Origin: Novosphingobium lindaniclasticum LE124
Lineage (GTDB): Bacteria; Pseudomonadota; Alphaproteobacteria; Sphingomonadales; Sphingomonadaceae
Reading direction: 5' to 3'
Length of the DNA stretch: 64,000 bases
Assembly (NCBI RefSeq): GCF_000445125.1
Contig: NZ_ATHL01000083.1
Coordinates: 1 to 64,000 of the forward strand
Position 1 is the first letter of the stretch, and every line of letters begins with the position of its first letter. The position numbers and the translations under genes are program-made. This document shows, piece after piece, positions 48,175 to 60,557 of the stretch. The notes beneath the pieces were generated by a model. That model did no database searches. It was not told where the DNA came from and worked only from the letters and a program-made list of their open reading frames with translations.

Positions 48175-49284
48175 TCAGGGAAGCTGCGTGAAGTCGGTGA
48201 GAGCGGCATCACGCAGCCCCCGCCAGACGCGGGCGGCCTGAACCGTTTCCGCAACGTCGTGGACGCGGACGATGTGCGATCCTGCGTCCATCGCCTTGAG
48301 CGCCAAAGTCACCGAGCCGCCGAGCCGCTGGTGCGCCGGGGCCTCGTTCGACAGCGCGCCGATCATGCGCTTGCGGCTGGCGCCCACGAACAGCGGATGG
48401 CCAAGCGCATGGAACAGCGCGAGCCCGTTCATGAGCTGGAGGTTCTCGGTCAGCGTCTTGCCGAAGCCCACGCCGGGATCGAGGAGGATGTTTTCCGGCT
48501 TCACTCCGGCGGCCACAGCCTTGTCCCGACAGGCGCGCAGCCAGTCGAACACGTCGAGGACGACATCGTCGTAATCGCCGTTGGAATGCAGGTCGTCCCC
48601 ATCTCCGGGCGCGTGCATCAGCACTACCGGCGCGCCCGACGAGGCCGCGAATTCCAGACTGCGCGGATCGTGGCGCAAGGCGGAGACGTCGTTGATGATG
48701 TGCGCACCCGCCTTCAGCGCGCCTGCCATCACCGCGGGTCGGCGGGTATCCACGCTGATGGCCGCGCCCATCGCCGCCAGCCTCTCCACCATCGGCACGA
48801 CACGCTTGAGTTCGTCCCCCTCCCACACCGCCGCCGCGCCCGGGCGGGTGGACTCGCCGCCGATGTCGATCATCGCCGCACCGGCTTCCAGCATCGCGGC
48901 CGCATGGTCGCAGGCCACCTGCGCATCGTCGAGGAACTTGCCGCCATCGGAGAAGCTGTCGGGCGTGATGTTGAGGATGCCGGCGACTTGCGGCTGCTCC
49001 AGCCGGATCGTGCAGGCGCCGCACTGAAGCGGTGCATGGACCTTGCGCAAGTTCGACCACTGGAGTTCCGCCTCGGCACCGAGATCGGCGGGCAGCGTCG
49101 CCAAGGCTTGCGCGACATCCCCGGCACCGAAGCGGCGGCGCGAGAGCACCTTGCCGTTTTCCCGCACGACCAGTGCGAACCGGCTGGCCCAGACCATCGA
49201 ACCACCCAGACGGACTGCCTCGCCTTCCTCGCTCTGGGGGCTGTCGGCAAAGGCGGTCGGGCGGATGTAAACGGTGCGGCTCAT
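48175..49284 (-). CDS. folP: Dihydropteroate synthase
   Basis: A 369-residue DHPS, which condenses p-aminobenzoate with hydroxymethyl-dihydropterin diphosphate in folate synthesis and is the sulfonamide target. The TIM-barrel motifs are GILNITPDSFSDGGKF, MIDIGGESTRPGA, ISVDTRRPAVM, HIINDVSALRHDP and LLDPGVGFGKT, and the end is HIVRVHDVAET. The first ~95 residues precede the usual DHPS start and form an extra N-terminal domain seen in related sphingomonads. ATG 49284 begins MSRTVYIRPTAF. Confidence 0.93.
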   Translation of the reverse strand: MSRTVYIRPTAFADSPQSEEGEAVRLGGSMVWASRFALVVRENGKVLSRRRFGAGDVAQALATLPADLGAEAELQWSNLRKVHAPLQCGACTIRLEQPQVAGILNITPDSFSDGGKFLDDAQVACDHAAAMLEAGAAMIDIGGESTRPGAAAVWEGDELKRVVPMVERLAAMGAAISVDTRRPAVMAGALKAGAHIINDVSALRHDPRSLEFAASSGAPVVLMHAPGDGDDLHSNGDYDDVVLDVFDWLRACRDKAVAAGVKPENILLDPGVGFGKTLTENLQLMNGLALFHALGHPLFVGASRKRMIGALSNEAPAHQRLGGSVTLALKAMDAGSHIVRVHDVAETVQAARVWRGLRDAALTDFTQLP

Positions 49285-49426
49285 CTTGGCCCCATAGCGC
49301 GGGCGCGAGCCATGCAGAACAGGTTTTGCAGCCAGCGCGATCACCTCTGGCTAACCGCGCCGCTCATGAACCCACATGCTTTCGTAGAAGCACATCGTCA
49401 CCCCCGAGAAGGCGGAGCCGACATGA

Positions 49427-49458
49427 CAATCCAGGGCGGTTTGCGCCGTCCTGGATTG
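49427..49458. repeat. Second type of short palindromic repeat, between ccrM and folP
   Basis: CAATCCAGG (49427-49435) pairs with CCTGGATTG (49450-49458); inner GGCG/CGCC extend the stem around TTTG. The flank TTTCACTTCGCCCGCAATGATG resembles the tail that follows such CAATCCAGG palindromes in sphingomonad genomes. It is distinct from the TCCCGG-type elements elsewhere in the window. Confidence 0.6.
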
Positions 49459-49504
49459 TTTCACTTCGCCCGCAATGATGAAATCAGGTGACGTGGAGAG
49501 TGCC

Positions 49505-50942
<1,438 letters not shown>

Positions 50943-50953
50943 AAAGCGCCGTT

Positions 50954-51868
50954 TCAGAGACCTGCGAGGCCGCAGTCGATCCCGGTCATTTGCACGCTCA
51001 CTTCCCATAGCCGACGCGCCGCCTGGGGATCGCGCGCCGTGGCCTTGCGTTTCGCTGGGGCGGATGGACCGGACAGGCCGAGGAAGCGCTGCGGGCCATA
51101 GTACGCCCCCGGCCCAGCGGCCGGATCGGCGGCTGCCTGAAGCGTCGGCCAGGCGCCCTGCTCGGCGCTGTTGAGCACCAGGCCCGCTACCGGAAACAGC
51201 AGGCGGAAGCCCAGCGAATTGCGGCCAAGCTCGGTCGCGGCGATGCCGGGATGGCAGGCCATCGCGCGCACTGGCGAACCGGCGGCGCGCAGCCGCCGGT
51301 CCAGCTCCAGCAGGTGGAGCAGGTTCGCCAGCTTGCTGTCGGCATAGCGCTGGCGCGCCCGGTAGCTGCGGCGCGCATCAAGATCGTCCCAGTCGATCCG
51401 CCCCCGCACATGCGCGAGGCTGGCGGTTATCACCACCCGCGCGCCGGGCGTTTCGGACAGCTTGGGCAGCAGCAGCCCGGTGAGCGCGAAAGGCGCCAGG
51501 TGGTTGACCCCGAACTGCAACTCATGCCCCTGCACCGTACGTTCGAGCGGCGGCACCATGACCCCGGCATTGTTGATCAGCACGTCGAGCCGCGGCTCAT
51601 CGCGCACGACCCGCTCGGCACATTCGCGCACGCTGAACAGGTCGGCCTGGTCGAGCGGCACGAAAGCCAGGTTGGCGCCCGGCACGTGCATGCGGATGTG
51701 CTCCATGGCGAGTCGCGCTTTCTCCTCGCTGCGGCAGGCCATGAGCACGCGCGCGCCCAGCGCGGCCAGAACCCGGGCGGCTTCGTAGCCGATCCCGGTA
51801 TTGGCGCCGGTCACCAGAAAGCACTTGCCCGCCTGCCCGCCCAGCGAGGCAGCGGTGAAGCCCTTCAA
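50954..51868 (-). CDS. SDR-family oxidoreductase, retinol dehydrogenase-like
   Basis: A 304-residue short-chain dehydrogenase of the RDH/WWOX-like group. The cofactor motif is CFLVTGANTGIGYEAARVL, followed by ARVLMACRSEEKA, NNAGVM, S in VVITASLAH and the catalytic YADSK (YxxxK). The start is taken as TTG 51868, overlapping the rnhB stop (TTGA) with GGAG 8 bases upstream; no ATG lies near. It sits between rnhB and ccrM, which are closer neighbours in many relatives (from memory), so it may be an insertion in the cluster. The substrate is unknown. Confidence 0.83.
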   Translation of the reverse strand: MKGFTAASLGGQAGKCFLVTGANTGIGYEAARVLAALGARVLMACRSEEKARLAMEHIRMHVPGANLAFVPLDQADLFSVRECAERVVRDEPRLDVLINNAGVMVPPLERTVQGHELQFGVNHLAPFALTGLLLPKLSETPGARVVITASLAHVRGRIDWDDLDARRSYRARQRYADSKLANLLHLLELDRRLRAAGSPVRAMACHPGIAATELGRNSLGFRLLFPVAGLVLNSAEQGAWPTLQAAADPAAGPGAYYGPQRFLGLSGPSAPAKRKATARDPQAARRLWEVSVQMTGIDCGLAGL

Positions 51869-52494
51869 AGCGCCATCTCCAGCTGCGCAACCGGCGAGAA
51901 ACTGCGACGATGGTGCGGCGTCGGACCATGCAGCCGTAGCGCTTCCAGATGCTGCGCGGTGCCATACCCGGCATTGCGCTCCCACCCGTAGTGCGGATGC
52001 GCCTCGGCAAGCTCGCGCATCAGGCGGTCGCGGTGCTCCTTGGCGATGATCGAGGCGGCGGAAATGCACGGCTCCAGCGCGTCCCCGCCAACGACGGCAC
52101 GGGCTTGCCAGCGCCACTCCGCTGTGCGTCCCATCGGCGTGAGATTGCCGTCGATGAGAACTTCGTGCGGATCCTCGCCCAGGGTCACGCAAAGCGCGGC
52201 GACAGCACGGGTCATCGCCAGCATCGTCGCGCCGAAGATGTTGAGGCGGTCGATCTCTTCCACGTCCACCACGCCCACGGCCCAGCGGCAGCGGCGCTTG
52301 ATCGTCGCTTCCAGTTCCGCTCGGCGCTTGCCCGAAAGCTTCTTGGAGTCGTCCAGGCCGGACGGTCGGGGCTTGCACAGCACCACCGCGCCCGCCACAA
52401 CCGGCCCTGCCAGCGGCCCGCGCCCGGCCTCGTCGACACCAATCACGAGGCGGTTCGTTACGGGCACTTCAGAGCGTGACAGGGATTCGACCAT
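51865..52494 (-). CDS. rnhB: Ribonuclease HII
   Basis: A 209-residue RNase HII, which cuts RNA in RNA-DNA hybrids, including single ribonucleotides. The catalytic D21-E22 are in VIGVDEAGRGPLAGPV, with DDSKKLSGKRR, IDGN and the SAASIIAKEHRDRLM segment. ATG 52494 gives normal length; its start codon lies one base from the start codon of the divergent sugar dehydrogenase gene, so its promoter must lie inside that gene. The SDR gene downstream is translationally coupled. Confidence 0.94.
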   Translation of the reverse strand: MVESLSRSEVPVTNRLVIGVDEAGRGPLAGPVVAGAVVLCKPRPSGLDDSKKLSGKRRAELEATIKRRCRWAVGVVDVEEIDRLNIFGATMLAMTRAVAALCVTLGEDPHEVLIDGNLTPMGRTAEWRWQARAVVGGDALEPCISAASIIAKEHRDRLMRELAEAHPHYGWERNAGYGTAQHLEALRLHGPTPHHRRSFSPVAQLEMAL

Positions 52495-52495
52495 T

Positions 52496-53677
52496 ATGAC
52501 CAAGTCGGTGAACTCCAGATCCTTCCTTGCAGCGGTATCGCCCGTCGCCTTCGCACTCGCAAGCTGCGGTGCGGCAGCTACCGGGGATAAGGCCTCGGCC
52601 TCCGCTTCCGACGACAAGCCGTTCAAGGTCGAACAGGTCGCCAGCTTCGACGAGCCTTGGGCCATGGCGATCGACAAGGCAACCGGCACGATGCTCGTGA
52701 CCCAGAGGAAAGGCACGATCAAGCTGCGCCTGGCGGACGGCACTCCCGGCACGGTCACCGGCGCGCCCAAGGTCGATTACGGCGGTCAGGGCGGTCTGGG
52801 CGACCTCATCTTCGCGCCCGAGCAGAAGGGCGCCACCCTCGACGGACGGGTGATCTACCTGAGCTGGGCCGAGGCTGGCCAAGGAGACACCCGCGGCGCG
52901 GCAGTCGGCAAGGGTACCCTCTCCTGCCCGCAGCCGACCAGCTGCTCGATCCAGGGCCTTACCGTGATCTGGCGGCAAACGCCGAAGGTCAGCGGCAAGG
53001 GCCATTACTCGCACCGCCTCGCCTTCTCGCCTGACGGCAAGTACCTCTTCGTCGCTTCGGGCGAACGGCAGAAGTTCACGCCGGCGCAGGATCTCGGCGG
53101 CAATCTCGGCAAGATTGTCCGGCTTTTGCCGGACGGCACGCCGGCCCCCGGCAACCCCTGGGCCGACCGACCCGCGCCGACCAACCAGATCTGGTCCTAC
53201 GGCCACCGCAACGTGCTGGGCCTCGCCTTCGACGACAAGGGGCGGCTTTGGGATCTCGAACACGGCCCGGCAGGCGGCGATGAGCTGAACCTGGTGAAGC
53301 CGAAGCAGAACTACGGCTGGCCGCTGGTCTCGGACGGCGATCACTACGACGGCAAGCCGATACCGCGCCACTCGACCCGCCCCGACCTTGCCGCCCCGGC
53401 GATAAGCTGGAACCCGGTGATCGCGCCGGGAGACTTCATCTTCTACTCCGGCCCGCTGTTCCCGCAGTGGCAGGGACAGGCGCTGATCGCGTCGCTGACG
53501 CTGCCGGGCGTCGTCCGCGTCAGGATCGAGGGCGAGAAAGCTGTCGAGGAAGGCCGCTATCCGCTCGCCAATCGTATCCGGGAGATCGAACAAGGCGCGG
53601 ACGGCACGATCTGGCTGCTGGAAGACGGCCCGGCGGGCGCCTCCGGGCACCTGCTGAAGCTGACGCCGAGCAGGTAG
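52496..53677 (+). CDS. PQQ-dependent aldose sugar dehydrogenase family lipoprotein
   Basis: A 393-residue six-bladed beta-propeller of the soluble glucose/aldose dehydrogenase (Asd, YliI) family. N-terminal signal MTKSVNSRSFLAAVSPVAFALASC ends in a lipobox (LASC, C24). Family signatures are DEPWAMAI, GGQGGLGDLIFAP, KGHYSHRLAFSPDGKYLFVASGER, GNLGKIVRLLPDGT, YGHRNVLGLAFDDKGRLWDLEHGPAGGDELN and NYGWPLVSDGDHYDG. These enzymes oxidise aldoses in the periplasm when given PQQ; no PQQ biosynthesis genes are in the window. The start lies one base from that of rnhB. Confidence 0.9.
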   Translation: MTKSVNSRSFLAAVSPVAFALASCGAAATGDKASASASDDKPFKVEQVASFDEPWAMAIDKATGTMLVTQRKGTIKLRLADGTPGTVTGAPKVDYGGQGGLGDLIFAPEQKGATLDGRVIYLSWAEAGQGDTRGAAVGKGTLSCPQPTSCSIQGLTVIWRQTPKVSGKGHYSHRLAFSPDGKYLFVASGERQKFTPAQDLGGNLGKIVRLLPDGTPAPGNPWADRPAPTNQIWSYGHRNVLGLAFDDKGRLWDLEHGPAGGDELNLVKPKQNYGWPLVSDGDHYDGKPIPRHSTRPDLAAPAISWNPVIAPGDFIFYSGPLFPQWQGQALIASLTLPGVVRVRIEGEKAVEEGRYPLANRIREIEQGADGTIWLLEDGPAGASGHLLKLTPSR

Positions 53678-53862
53678 GGCAGGGCTCTTGGCGAGCTTGA
53701 CCCCGGCTCATTCCGATCTCACGACAAGTCCGGTCATTCTTGCCATCAGGCGAAATGCTCAGCCCGCTCATCCTTCGGTACGAGGCGGGACACTCCGCCG
53801 TGCCTCGGGCCGAATCCGAATTGAATCGACAAATGCGCGCGCCGCACCTATCGGCCCGCGCC

Positions 53863-54381
53863 ATGTCCGAAGCAGCTACCCTGATCCCGCTCGACAATGT
53901 CGATCCCGTCCTTGTCGAGGCTCTTCTCGACAGCGCATTCGGGCCGGACCGACACAAGCGTACCGCCTACAAGGTGCGCGTCGGCGTGGACTGGCTGCCC
54001 GGCCTCAGCTTCGCCGCGCTGGATGCGGAGGAGATGCTGGTGGGCACGATCCAGTGCTGGCCGGTCGCGCTCAACGACCCGGAAGGGCGTGCGCATCCGA
54101 TGATCATGGTCGGCCCAGTGGCAGTCATGCCCGGTCATCAGGGCCAGGGCTATGGCCAGGCGCTGATGTCGGCGGCGATGGCCGGCATCGACTCGCGTGC
54201 GCCGCTGCCGCAGGTCATGGTTGGCGATCCCGAGTATTACGGCCGGTTCTGGGGCTATACCAACGAGTGGACGCAGGGCTGGAACCTGCCCGGTCCCTTC
54301 GAGCGCCACCGCCTCCTGGTCCGCTGCGAAAACCCGGCGGTGCTCCCGGCCGAAGGCATGCTGGGCCCCTGGCTGCGCTGA
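53863..54381 (+). CDS. GNAT-family N-acetyltransferase
   Basis: A 172-residue GNAT acetyltransferase. The acetyl-CoA-binding signature is VGPVAVMPGHQGQGYGQALMSAAM (motif Q-x-x-G-x-G). The C-terminal MVGDPEYYGRFWGYTNEWTQGWNLPGPFERHRLLVRC is typical of the YhbS-like group that acts on small molecules or proteins. The substrate is unknown. ATG 53863 begins MSEAATLIPLDNVDP; a longer in-frame ATG (53740) adds unconserved residues. It precedes the DUF1285 gene. Confidence 0.85.
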   Translation: MSEAATLIPLDNVDPVLVEALLDSAFGPDRHKRTAYKVRVGVDWLPGLSFAALDAEEMLVGTIQCWPVALNDPEGRAHPMIMVGPVAVMPGHQGQGYGQALMSAAMAGIDSRAPLPQVMVGDPEYYGRFWGYTNEWTQGWNLPGPFERHRLLVRCENPAVLPAEGMLGPWLR

Positions 54382-54443
54382 TCCTGGACAGGTCCGGCGC
54401 GCTGGACCTTGGCGCGCGGTGCCCTATCTGGCATCGGGAAGCC

Positions 54444-54992
54444 ATGCCCTATGAACCGCCGCCCGAACTGAACGCCCTTTCGCTCGCCCAGGTGGCGGAA
54501 CTGGTCGCCACGCGCAAGTTGCCGCCGGTATCGCAGTGGTCGCCGCAGCACCATGGCGACAGCGAGATGATCATCCGCGCCGATGGCCGCTGGTTCCATC
54601 AAGGCGGAGAGATCCGCCGCCCGGCCATGGTCCGCGCCTTCGCTTCTCTGCTCACGCAGGATGCGGCTGGCCGCCACTGGCTGGTCACGCCGGTCGAGAA
54701 ACTGTCGCTCGAGGTGGAGGATGCCGCTTTCATCGCCATCGACGTGCGGCAAGACGGCGATGCTCTGCTGTTCCGGCTCAACACCGACGAATTCGTCATT
54801 GCCGGAGCAGACCATCCGATCCGCAGCACTGGCGATCCCGAGACGCCTGCAATCTACCTCGGCGTCCGCAACGGCACCGAGGCCCGCCTGAACCGCAGCA
54901 CTTATGCGCAGCTCGTGGAGATCGCCCTCGAAAGCGGGGACGATCTCACGGTATCAAGCCAGGGCCAAACCTTCCAGTTGGTGCCCGCATGA
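54444..54992 (+). CDS. DUF1285 protein
   Basis: A 182-residue DUF1285 protein. WFHQGGEIRRPAMVRAFASLL, WLVTPVEKLSLEVEDAAFIA and NTDEFVIAGADHPIR are family features. Structures of this family show a compact beta-rich fold, but its function is unknown. Its stop overlaps the start of the Nudix gene (ATGA). The run DUF1285-Nudix-cca is conserved in many alphaproteobacteria. Confidence 0.9.
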   Translation: MPYEPPPELNALSLAQVAELVATRKLPPVSQWSPQHHGDSEMIIRADGRWFHQGGEIRRPAMVRAFASLLTQDAAGRHWLVTPVEKLSLEVEDAAFIAIDVRQDGDALLFRLNTDEFVIAGADHPIRSTGDPETPAIYLGVRNGTEARLNRSTYAQLVEIALESGDDLTVSSQGQTFQLVPA

Positions 54993-55582
54993 GCACTCTG
55001 TTCGAGCAGGTCTCGCGCCGTTTCCAAGCCAGTCACGGTACCGCGCCCGGCGAACTCTGGATAGACCCGCGCATCCACGCCATCGAGACGTTCAAGCCCG
55101 CCGCCGTGCTCATCACCCTGACCGAGCGCCCGCGCCCCGGCATGCTGCTGCTGCACCGGCCCTCGAATATGCGCGCGCACCCCGGACAGATCGCCTTCCC
55201 CGGCGGCCGCCTCGATCCCGGCGAAACCGCCGTCGAAGGCGCCCTGCGCGAAGCGCACGAGGAACTCGGCATAAGCCCGCAGGACGTGCAGGTGATCGGC
55301 ACCAGCGACCTCTACCGCACCGGCAGCGGCTACGAGATCACCCCGGTGATCGGCGTCATCCCGCCCGACCTGCCGATCGTTCCCAACCCCGCCGAAGTGG
55401 CGCAATGGTTCGAGGCTCCGGCCGAATTCGTGCTCGATCCCGCCAACCAGCATACGAAGTGGATCGAGGCGGACGGCACCCGTCACGCCTTCGTCGAGAT
55501 CACCTGGTACGATCACCGCATCTGGGGCGTCACCGGCGCCATCCTTCACAACCTTGCCCGCAGGCTGAACTGGAATGACTGA
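54989..55582 (+). CDS. Nudix hydrolase, CoA pyrophosphatase-like
   Basis: A 197-residue Nudix protein. The Nudix box is GGRLDPGETAVEGALREAHEELGI (GX5EX7REUXEEXGU complete). The RPSNMRAHPGQIAFPGG segment upstream of the box is the NuCoA-type motif of CoA pyrophosphatases (NudL/YeaB), which split CoA into phosphopantetheine and 3',5'-ADP. It overlaps DUF1285 by 4 bases and cca by 8 bases. Confidence 0.9.
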   Translation: MSTLFEQVSRRFQASHGTAPGELWIDPRIHAIETFKPAAVLITLTERPRPGMLLLHRPSNMRAHPGQIAFPGGRLDPGETAVEGALREAHEELGISPQDVQVIGTSDLYRTGSGYEITPVIGVIPPDLPIVPNPAEVAQWFEAPAEFVLDPANQHTKWIEADGTRHAFVEITWYDHRIWGVTGAILHNLARRLNWND

Positions 55583-56747
55583 GAAACTCACCGCCGACTG
55601 GATGGCCCGCGACGACCTTGTCGAGCTCGTGGCCGCGCTGGGGCCTGACAATGCCCGCTACGTCGGCGGCGCGGTGCGCGACAGCCTGCTGGGCCAGCCG
55701 GTCAAGGACATCGACATGGCCACTTCGCTGCTGCCCGAAGAGGTGATGCAGCGGCTCTGGGACGCAAAGATCCGCCACGTTCCCACCGGCATCGAGCACG
55801 GCACCGTCACCGCCGTCCTGCCCGGCGGGCCGGTCGAGATCACGACCCTCCGCCATGACGTGGCCACCGACGGCCGCCGTGCCACCGTGGCCTTCGCCAC
55901 CGACTGGCGCGAGGATGCCGCGCGGCGCGACTTCACGATCAACGCGCTCTACGCCGATCCCGTTTCGGGCGAGATCTTCGACTGGTTCGGCGGTCTGGCG
56001 GACCTCGCCGCGCGGCGTGTGCGCTTCATTGGCGACGCACACCAGCGCATCCGCGAGGATCACCTGCGTATCCTCCGCTACTTCCGCTTCCAGGCCCGTT
56101 TCGGCACCCAGCCGGCCGATGCTGAAGCGGAGGCCGCCTGCTGCGAACTCGCGCCCACGCTCAAGGGGCTGTCGCGCGAGCGGGTGGGCATGGAGATGAT
56201 GAACCTGCTGGGCCTGCCCGACCCGGCGCCCACCGTGGTCCGCATGGCGGAGCTGGGCGTCCTGGAGGTGATCCTGCCCGAGGCGCGGCCCGAGGCGCTG
56301 CCTGCCCTGGTCGCGGCGGAACAGGCGCAAGGCGCGGCTCCCGACGCCATCCGCCGACTGGCCGCGCTGCTGCCTGCGCAAGTCTCGCTGGCCGAACACG
56401 TCGCTTCGCGCTTCCGCCTTTCGGGAGCGCAGAAGAAGCGCCTCGCCGCCGCCGCTGCCCGTTGCGCAGAGGCCGCAGAGCCCCGCGCCCTCGCTTATCG
56501 TCTCGGCCTCGAGAGCGCGATGGACCGCGTGCTGATCACAGGCGGCGATGCCTCGCCGCTCACCGGCTGGGCTATTCCGACCTTCCCGCTCAAGGGCGGC
56601 CAGATCGTGGCGCGCGGGATCGGCGCCGGGCCGGAAGTCGCCCGCCTGCTACGCCGGGTGGAGGACCGCTGGATTGCGGAAGGCTTTCCCGACGCAGCCC
56701 GCGTCTCGGCCCTGCTCGATGCCGAGCTGGCAGACCAGAACTCATGA
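55575..56747 (+). CDS. cca: CCA tRNA nucleotidyltransferase / poly(A) polymerase family
   Basis: A 390-residue class II nucleotidyltransferase. N-terminal YVGGAVRDSLLGQPVKDIDMAT carries the GG and DxD metal motif, followed by RDFTINALYADP and the RNA-binding region RIREDHLRILRYFRFQARFG. It adds or repairs the 3' CCA of tRNAs; CCA-adding and poly(A) enzymes share these motifs, but in this neighbourhood a tRNA role is likely. Its ATG overlaps the end of the Nudix gene, and its stop overlaps the start of the protease gene. Confidence 0.9.
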   Translation: MTEKLTADWMARDDLVELVAALGPDNARYVGGAVRDSLLGQPVKDIDMATSLLPEEVMQRLWDAKIRHVPTGIEHGTVTAVLPGGPVEITTLRHDVATDGRRATVAFATDWREDAARRDFTINALYADPVSGEIFDWFGGLADLAARRVRFIGDAHQRIREDHLRILRYFRFQARFGTQPADAEAEAACCELAPTLKGLSRERVGMEMMNLLGLPDPAPTVVRMAELGVLEVILPEARPEALPALVAAEQAQGAAPDAIRRLAALLPAQVSLAEHVASRFRLSGAQKKRLAAAAARCAEAAEPRALAYRLGLESAMDRVLITGGDASPLTGWAIPTFPLKGGQIVARGIGAGPEVARLLRRVEDRWIAEGFPDAARVSALLDAELADQNS

Positions 56748-57397
56748 ACCTGGGCGAGCTGGGCAGCCTGTTCTATGCCAAGCCGCTGCTCGCGCTGACG
56801 ATCCTGGCCATTCTGGTCGCGGTGGCGGCAGGGATGCTGGCCCAGCGCCGCCCCCGTCTTGGCGAGGCGCTGCGCAGCCTTTCGCACGTCGGCCTGGTCG
56901 CCGCGCTGCTCCTGACGGTGACACAGATCGCCCTCCACAACACCCGCTCGGAAGCCGCGCTTTGGCTGGACGAGACGCGCCCGCCCTCCATCGAAGGCGG
57001 CGAGACCGTGGTTCCGCTAAGGGCCGATGGGCACTACTGGGTCCAGGCCAGGCTCAACGGCGAGACGGTGAACTTTCTCATCGATACCGGCGCAACCTAC
57101 ACCGGCGTGTCGAAGTCGGTCGCGGAGCGCGCCGCTCTCCAGCCCGATGCGGACGACCAGGGCGTGATGCTGGACACCGCGAACGGCACCATCGTCGCCC
57201 GCATGAGCACGGCGGGTACGCTCGCTTTCGGCTCGATCCAGGCCCACGGCCTGCCGGTGGCGATCGGCCCCGACAGCGAGGTGGAAACCAACGTCATCGG
57301 GATGAATCTGCTCTCGCAGCTGGCAAGCTGGCGTGTCGAGAACGACCGGCTAATCCTCGTGCCGCGTCCTTCCTCCCAGTCCGAACGGAAGTTGTGA
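56744..57397 (+). CDS. Membrane-anchored retropepsin-like aspartic protease (copy 1)
   Basis: A 217-residue protein with two hydrophobic helices (about 14-32 and 49-65) and a C-terminal clan AA aspartic protease domain. The catalytic motif is DTGAT (114-118) in NFLIDTGATYTGVSKSVA, with the DTANGTI strand and the NVIGMNLLSQLASWRVENDRLIL flap/ending seen in the bacterial TIGR02281-type family. Retropepsins act as dimers. The substrate is unknown; the periplasmic side is likely. Its ATG overlaps the cca stop (ATGA). Confidence 0.85.
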   Translation: MNLGELGSLFYAKPLLALTILAILVAVAAGMLAQRRPRLGEALRSLSHVGLVAALLLTVTQIALHNTRSEAALWLDETRPPSIEGGETVVPLRADGHYWVQARLNGETVNFLIDTGATYTGVSKSVAERAALQPDADDQGVMLDTANGTIVARMSTAGTLAFGSIQAHGLPVAIGPDSEVETNVIGMNLLSQLASWRVENDRLILVPRPSSQSERKL

Positions 57398-57440
57398 TCC
57401 GGTCAGCCTTCAGACAGGATGTTCCTGTTATGGGCCGCTG

Positions 57441-58097
57441 ATGGACTTTCCCGAACTCCTGTCTTTTCTCGCGAGCCAGCCGCTGCTGGCACTTGCCATG
57501 GCGGCGATATTCGTCACCGTCCTGGGCGGGCTGCTGCGCGGCCCGCTGCCGCTGTTCGGCGGCTTCGTTCGCGGCCTCGGCAATCTTGGCCTGGTCGCCG
57601 CGCTGCTACTCACGGTGGCGCAGGCGACCCGTCTCACCAGCGGCATGGACTTCGCCCTGCCCGGTCTCGAATTGCCCGAAATCGGCCTTTCTCGCCAGAG
57701 CGTGAGCGGCGGTGAGACCCGCGTGCCGATGAAGCCCGACGGCCATTTCTGGGTTCGCGCCATGATCAACGGCGTGGAGGGTGACTTCCTCGTCGATACC
57801 GGCGCCACACTGACCGCGATCTCCCCCCGCATGGCGACCGCAGCCGAAGTCCGTGCGCAGCCGCTGCGCCAGAATATCGCCATGCGAACGGCAAACGGCA
57901 CGGTCGCGGCGCAACTCGGCACGGTGGACGAACTGCGGTTCGGCAGCGTCGTCGCGCGTCAGCTCGACGTTGTGGTGGCGCCGGGCCTGGGAGACCAGAA
58001 CGTCATCGGCATGAACCTGCTCTCGCGGCTGGCAAGCTGGCGCGTCGAGGGTCGCACGCTGATCCTGGTGCCCCATCACCCGCAGCCGGCAGCGTGA
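57441..58097 (+). CDS. Membrane-anchored retropepsin-like aspartic protease (copy 2)
   Basis: A 218-residue paralogue of the preceding protease with the same plan: two hydrophobic helices (about 13-32 and 49-61), then DTGAT (119-123) in DFLVDTGATLTAISPRMA, an ANGTV strand and NVIGMNLLSRLASWRVEGRTLILVP. The shared VAALLLTV and GET-VP-DGH-WV-A-ING segments show a tandem duplication followed by divergence. Retropepsins are dimeric, so homo- or heterodimers with copy 1 are possible (inference). It lies 43 bases after copy 1. Confidence 0.85.
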   Translation: MDFPELLSFLASQPLLALAMAAIFVTVLGGLLRGPLPLFGGFVRGLGNLGLVAALLLTVAQATRLTSGMDFALPGLELPEIGLSRQSVSGGETRVPMKPDGHFWVRAMINGVEGDFLVDTGATLTAISPRMATAAEVRAQPLRQNIAMRTANGTVAAQLGTVDELRFGSVVARQLDVVVAPGLGDQNVIGMNLLSRLASWRVEGRTLILVPHHPQPAA

Positions 58098-58110
58098 TCT
58101 GGTAATGGTA

Positions 58111-58139
58111 CGTCGTCCCGGATCGAGTCCGGGACGACG
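58111..58139. repeat. REP-like palindrome, single copy
   Basis: CGTCGTCCCGGA (58111-58122) and TCCGGGACGACG (58128-58139) form a perfect 12-bp stem with a TCGAG loop. It is the cleanest single copy of the element found at 20331-20453 and 61109-61131. It fills the gap between the second protease gene and the convergent parC gene, and may act as a terminator or mRNA stabiliser for both. Confidence 0.8.
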
Positions 58140-58145
58140 ACATGC

Positions 58146-60455
<2,310 letters not shown>

Positions 60456-60557
60456 GACCAAAAGACCTAGCAACGCGGCGAGCCGAGCGGAACCACCGGA
60501 ACGGAAGTTTTCCGCCGTTCATTCCTTTTGCAAACCCTCGACACAGGAGATTTTCCC

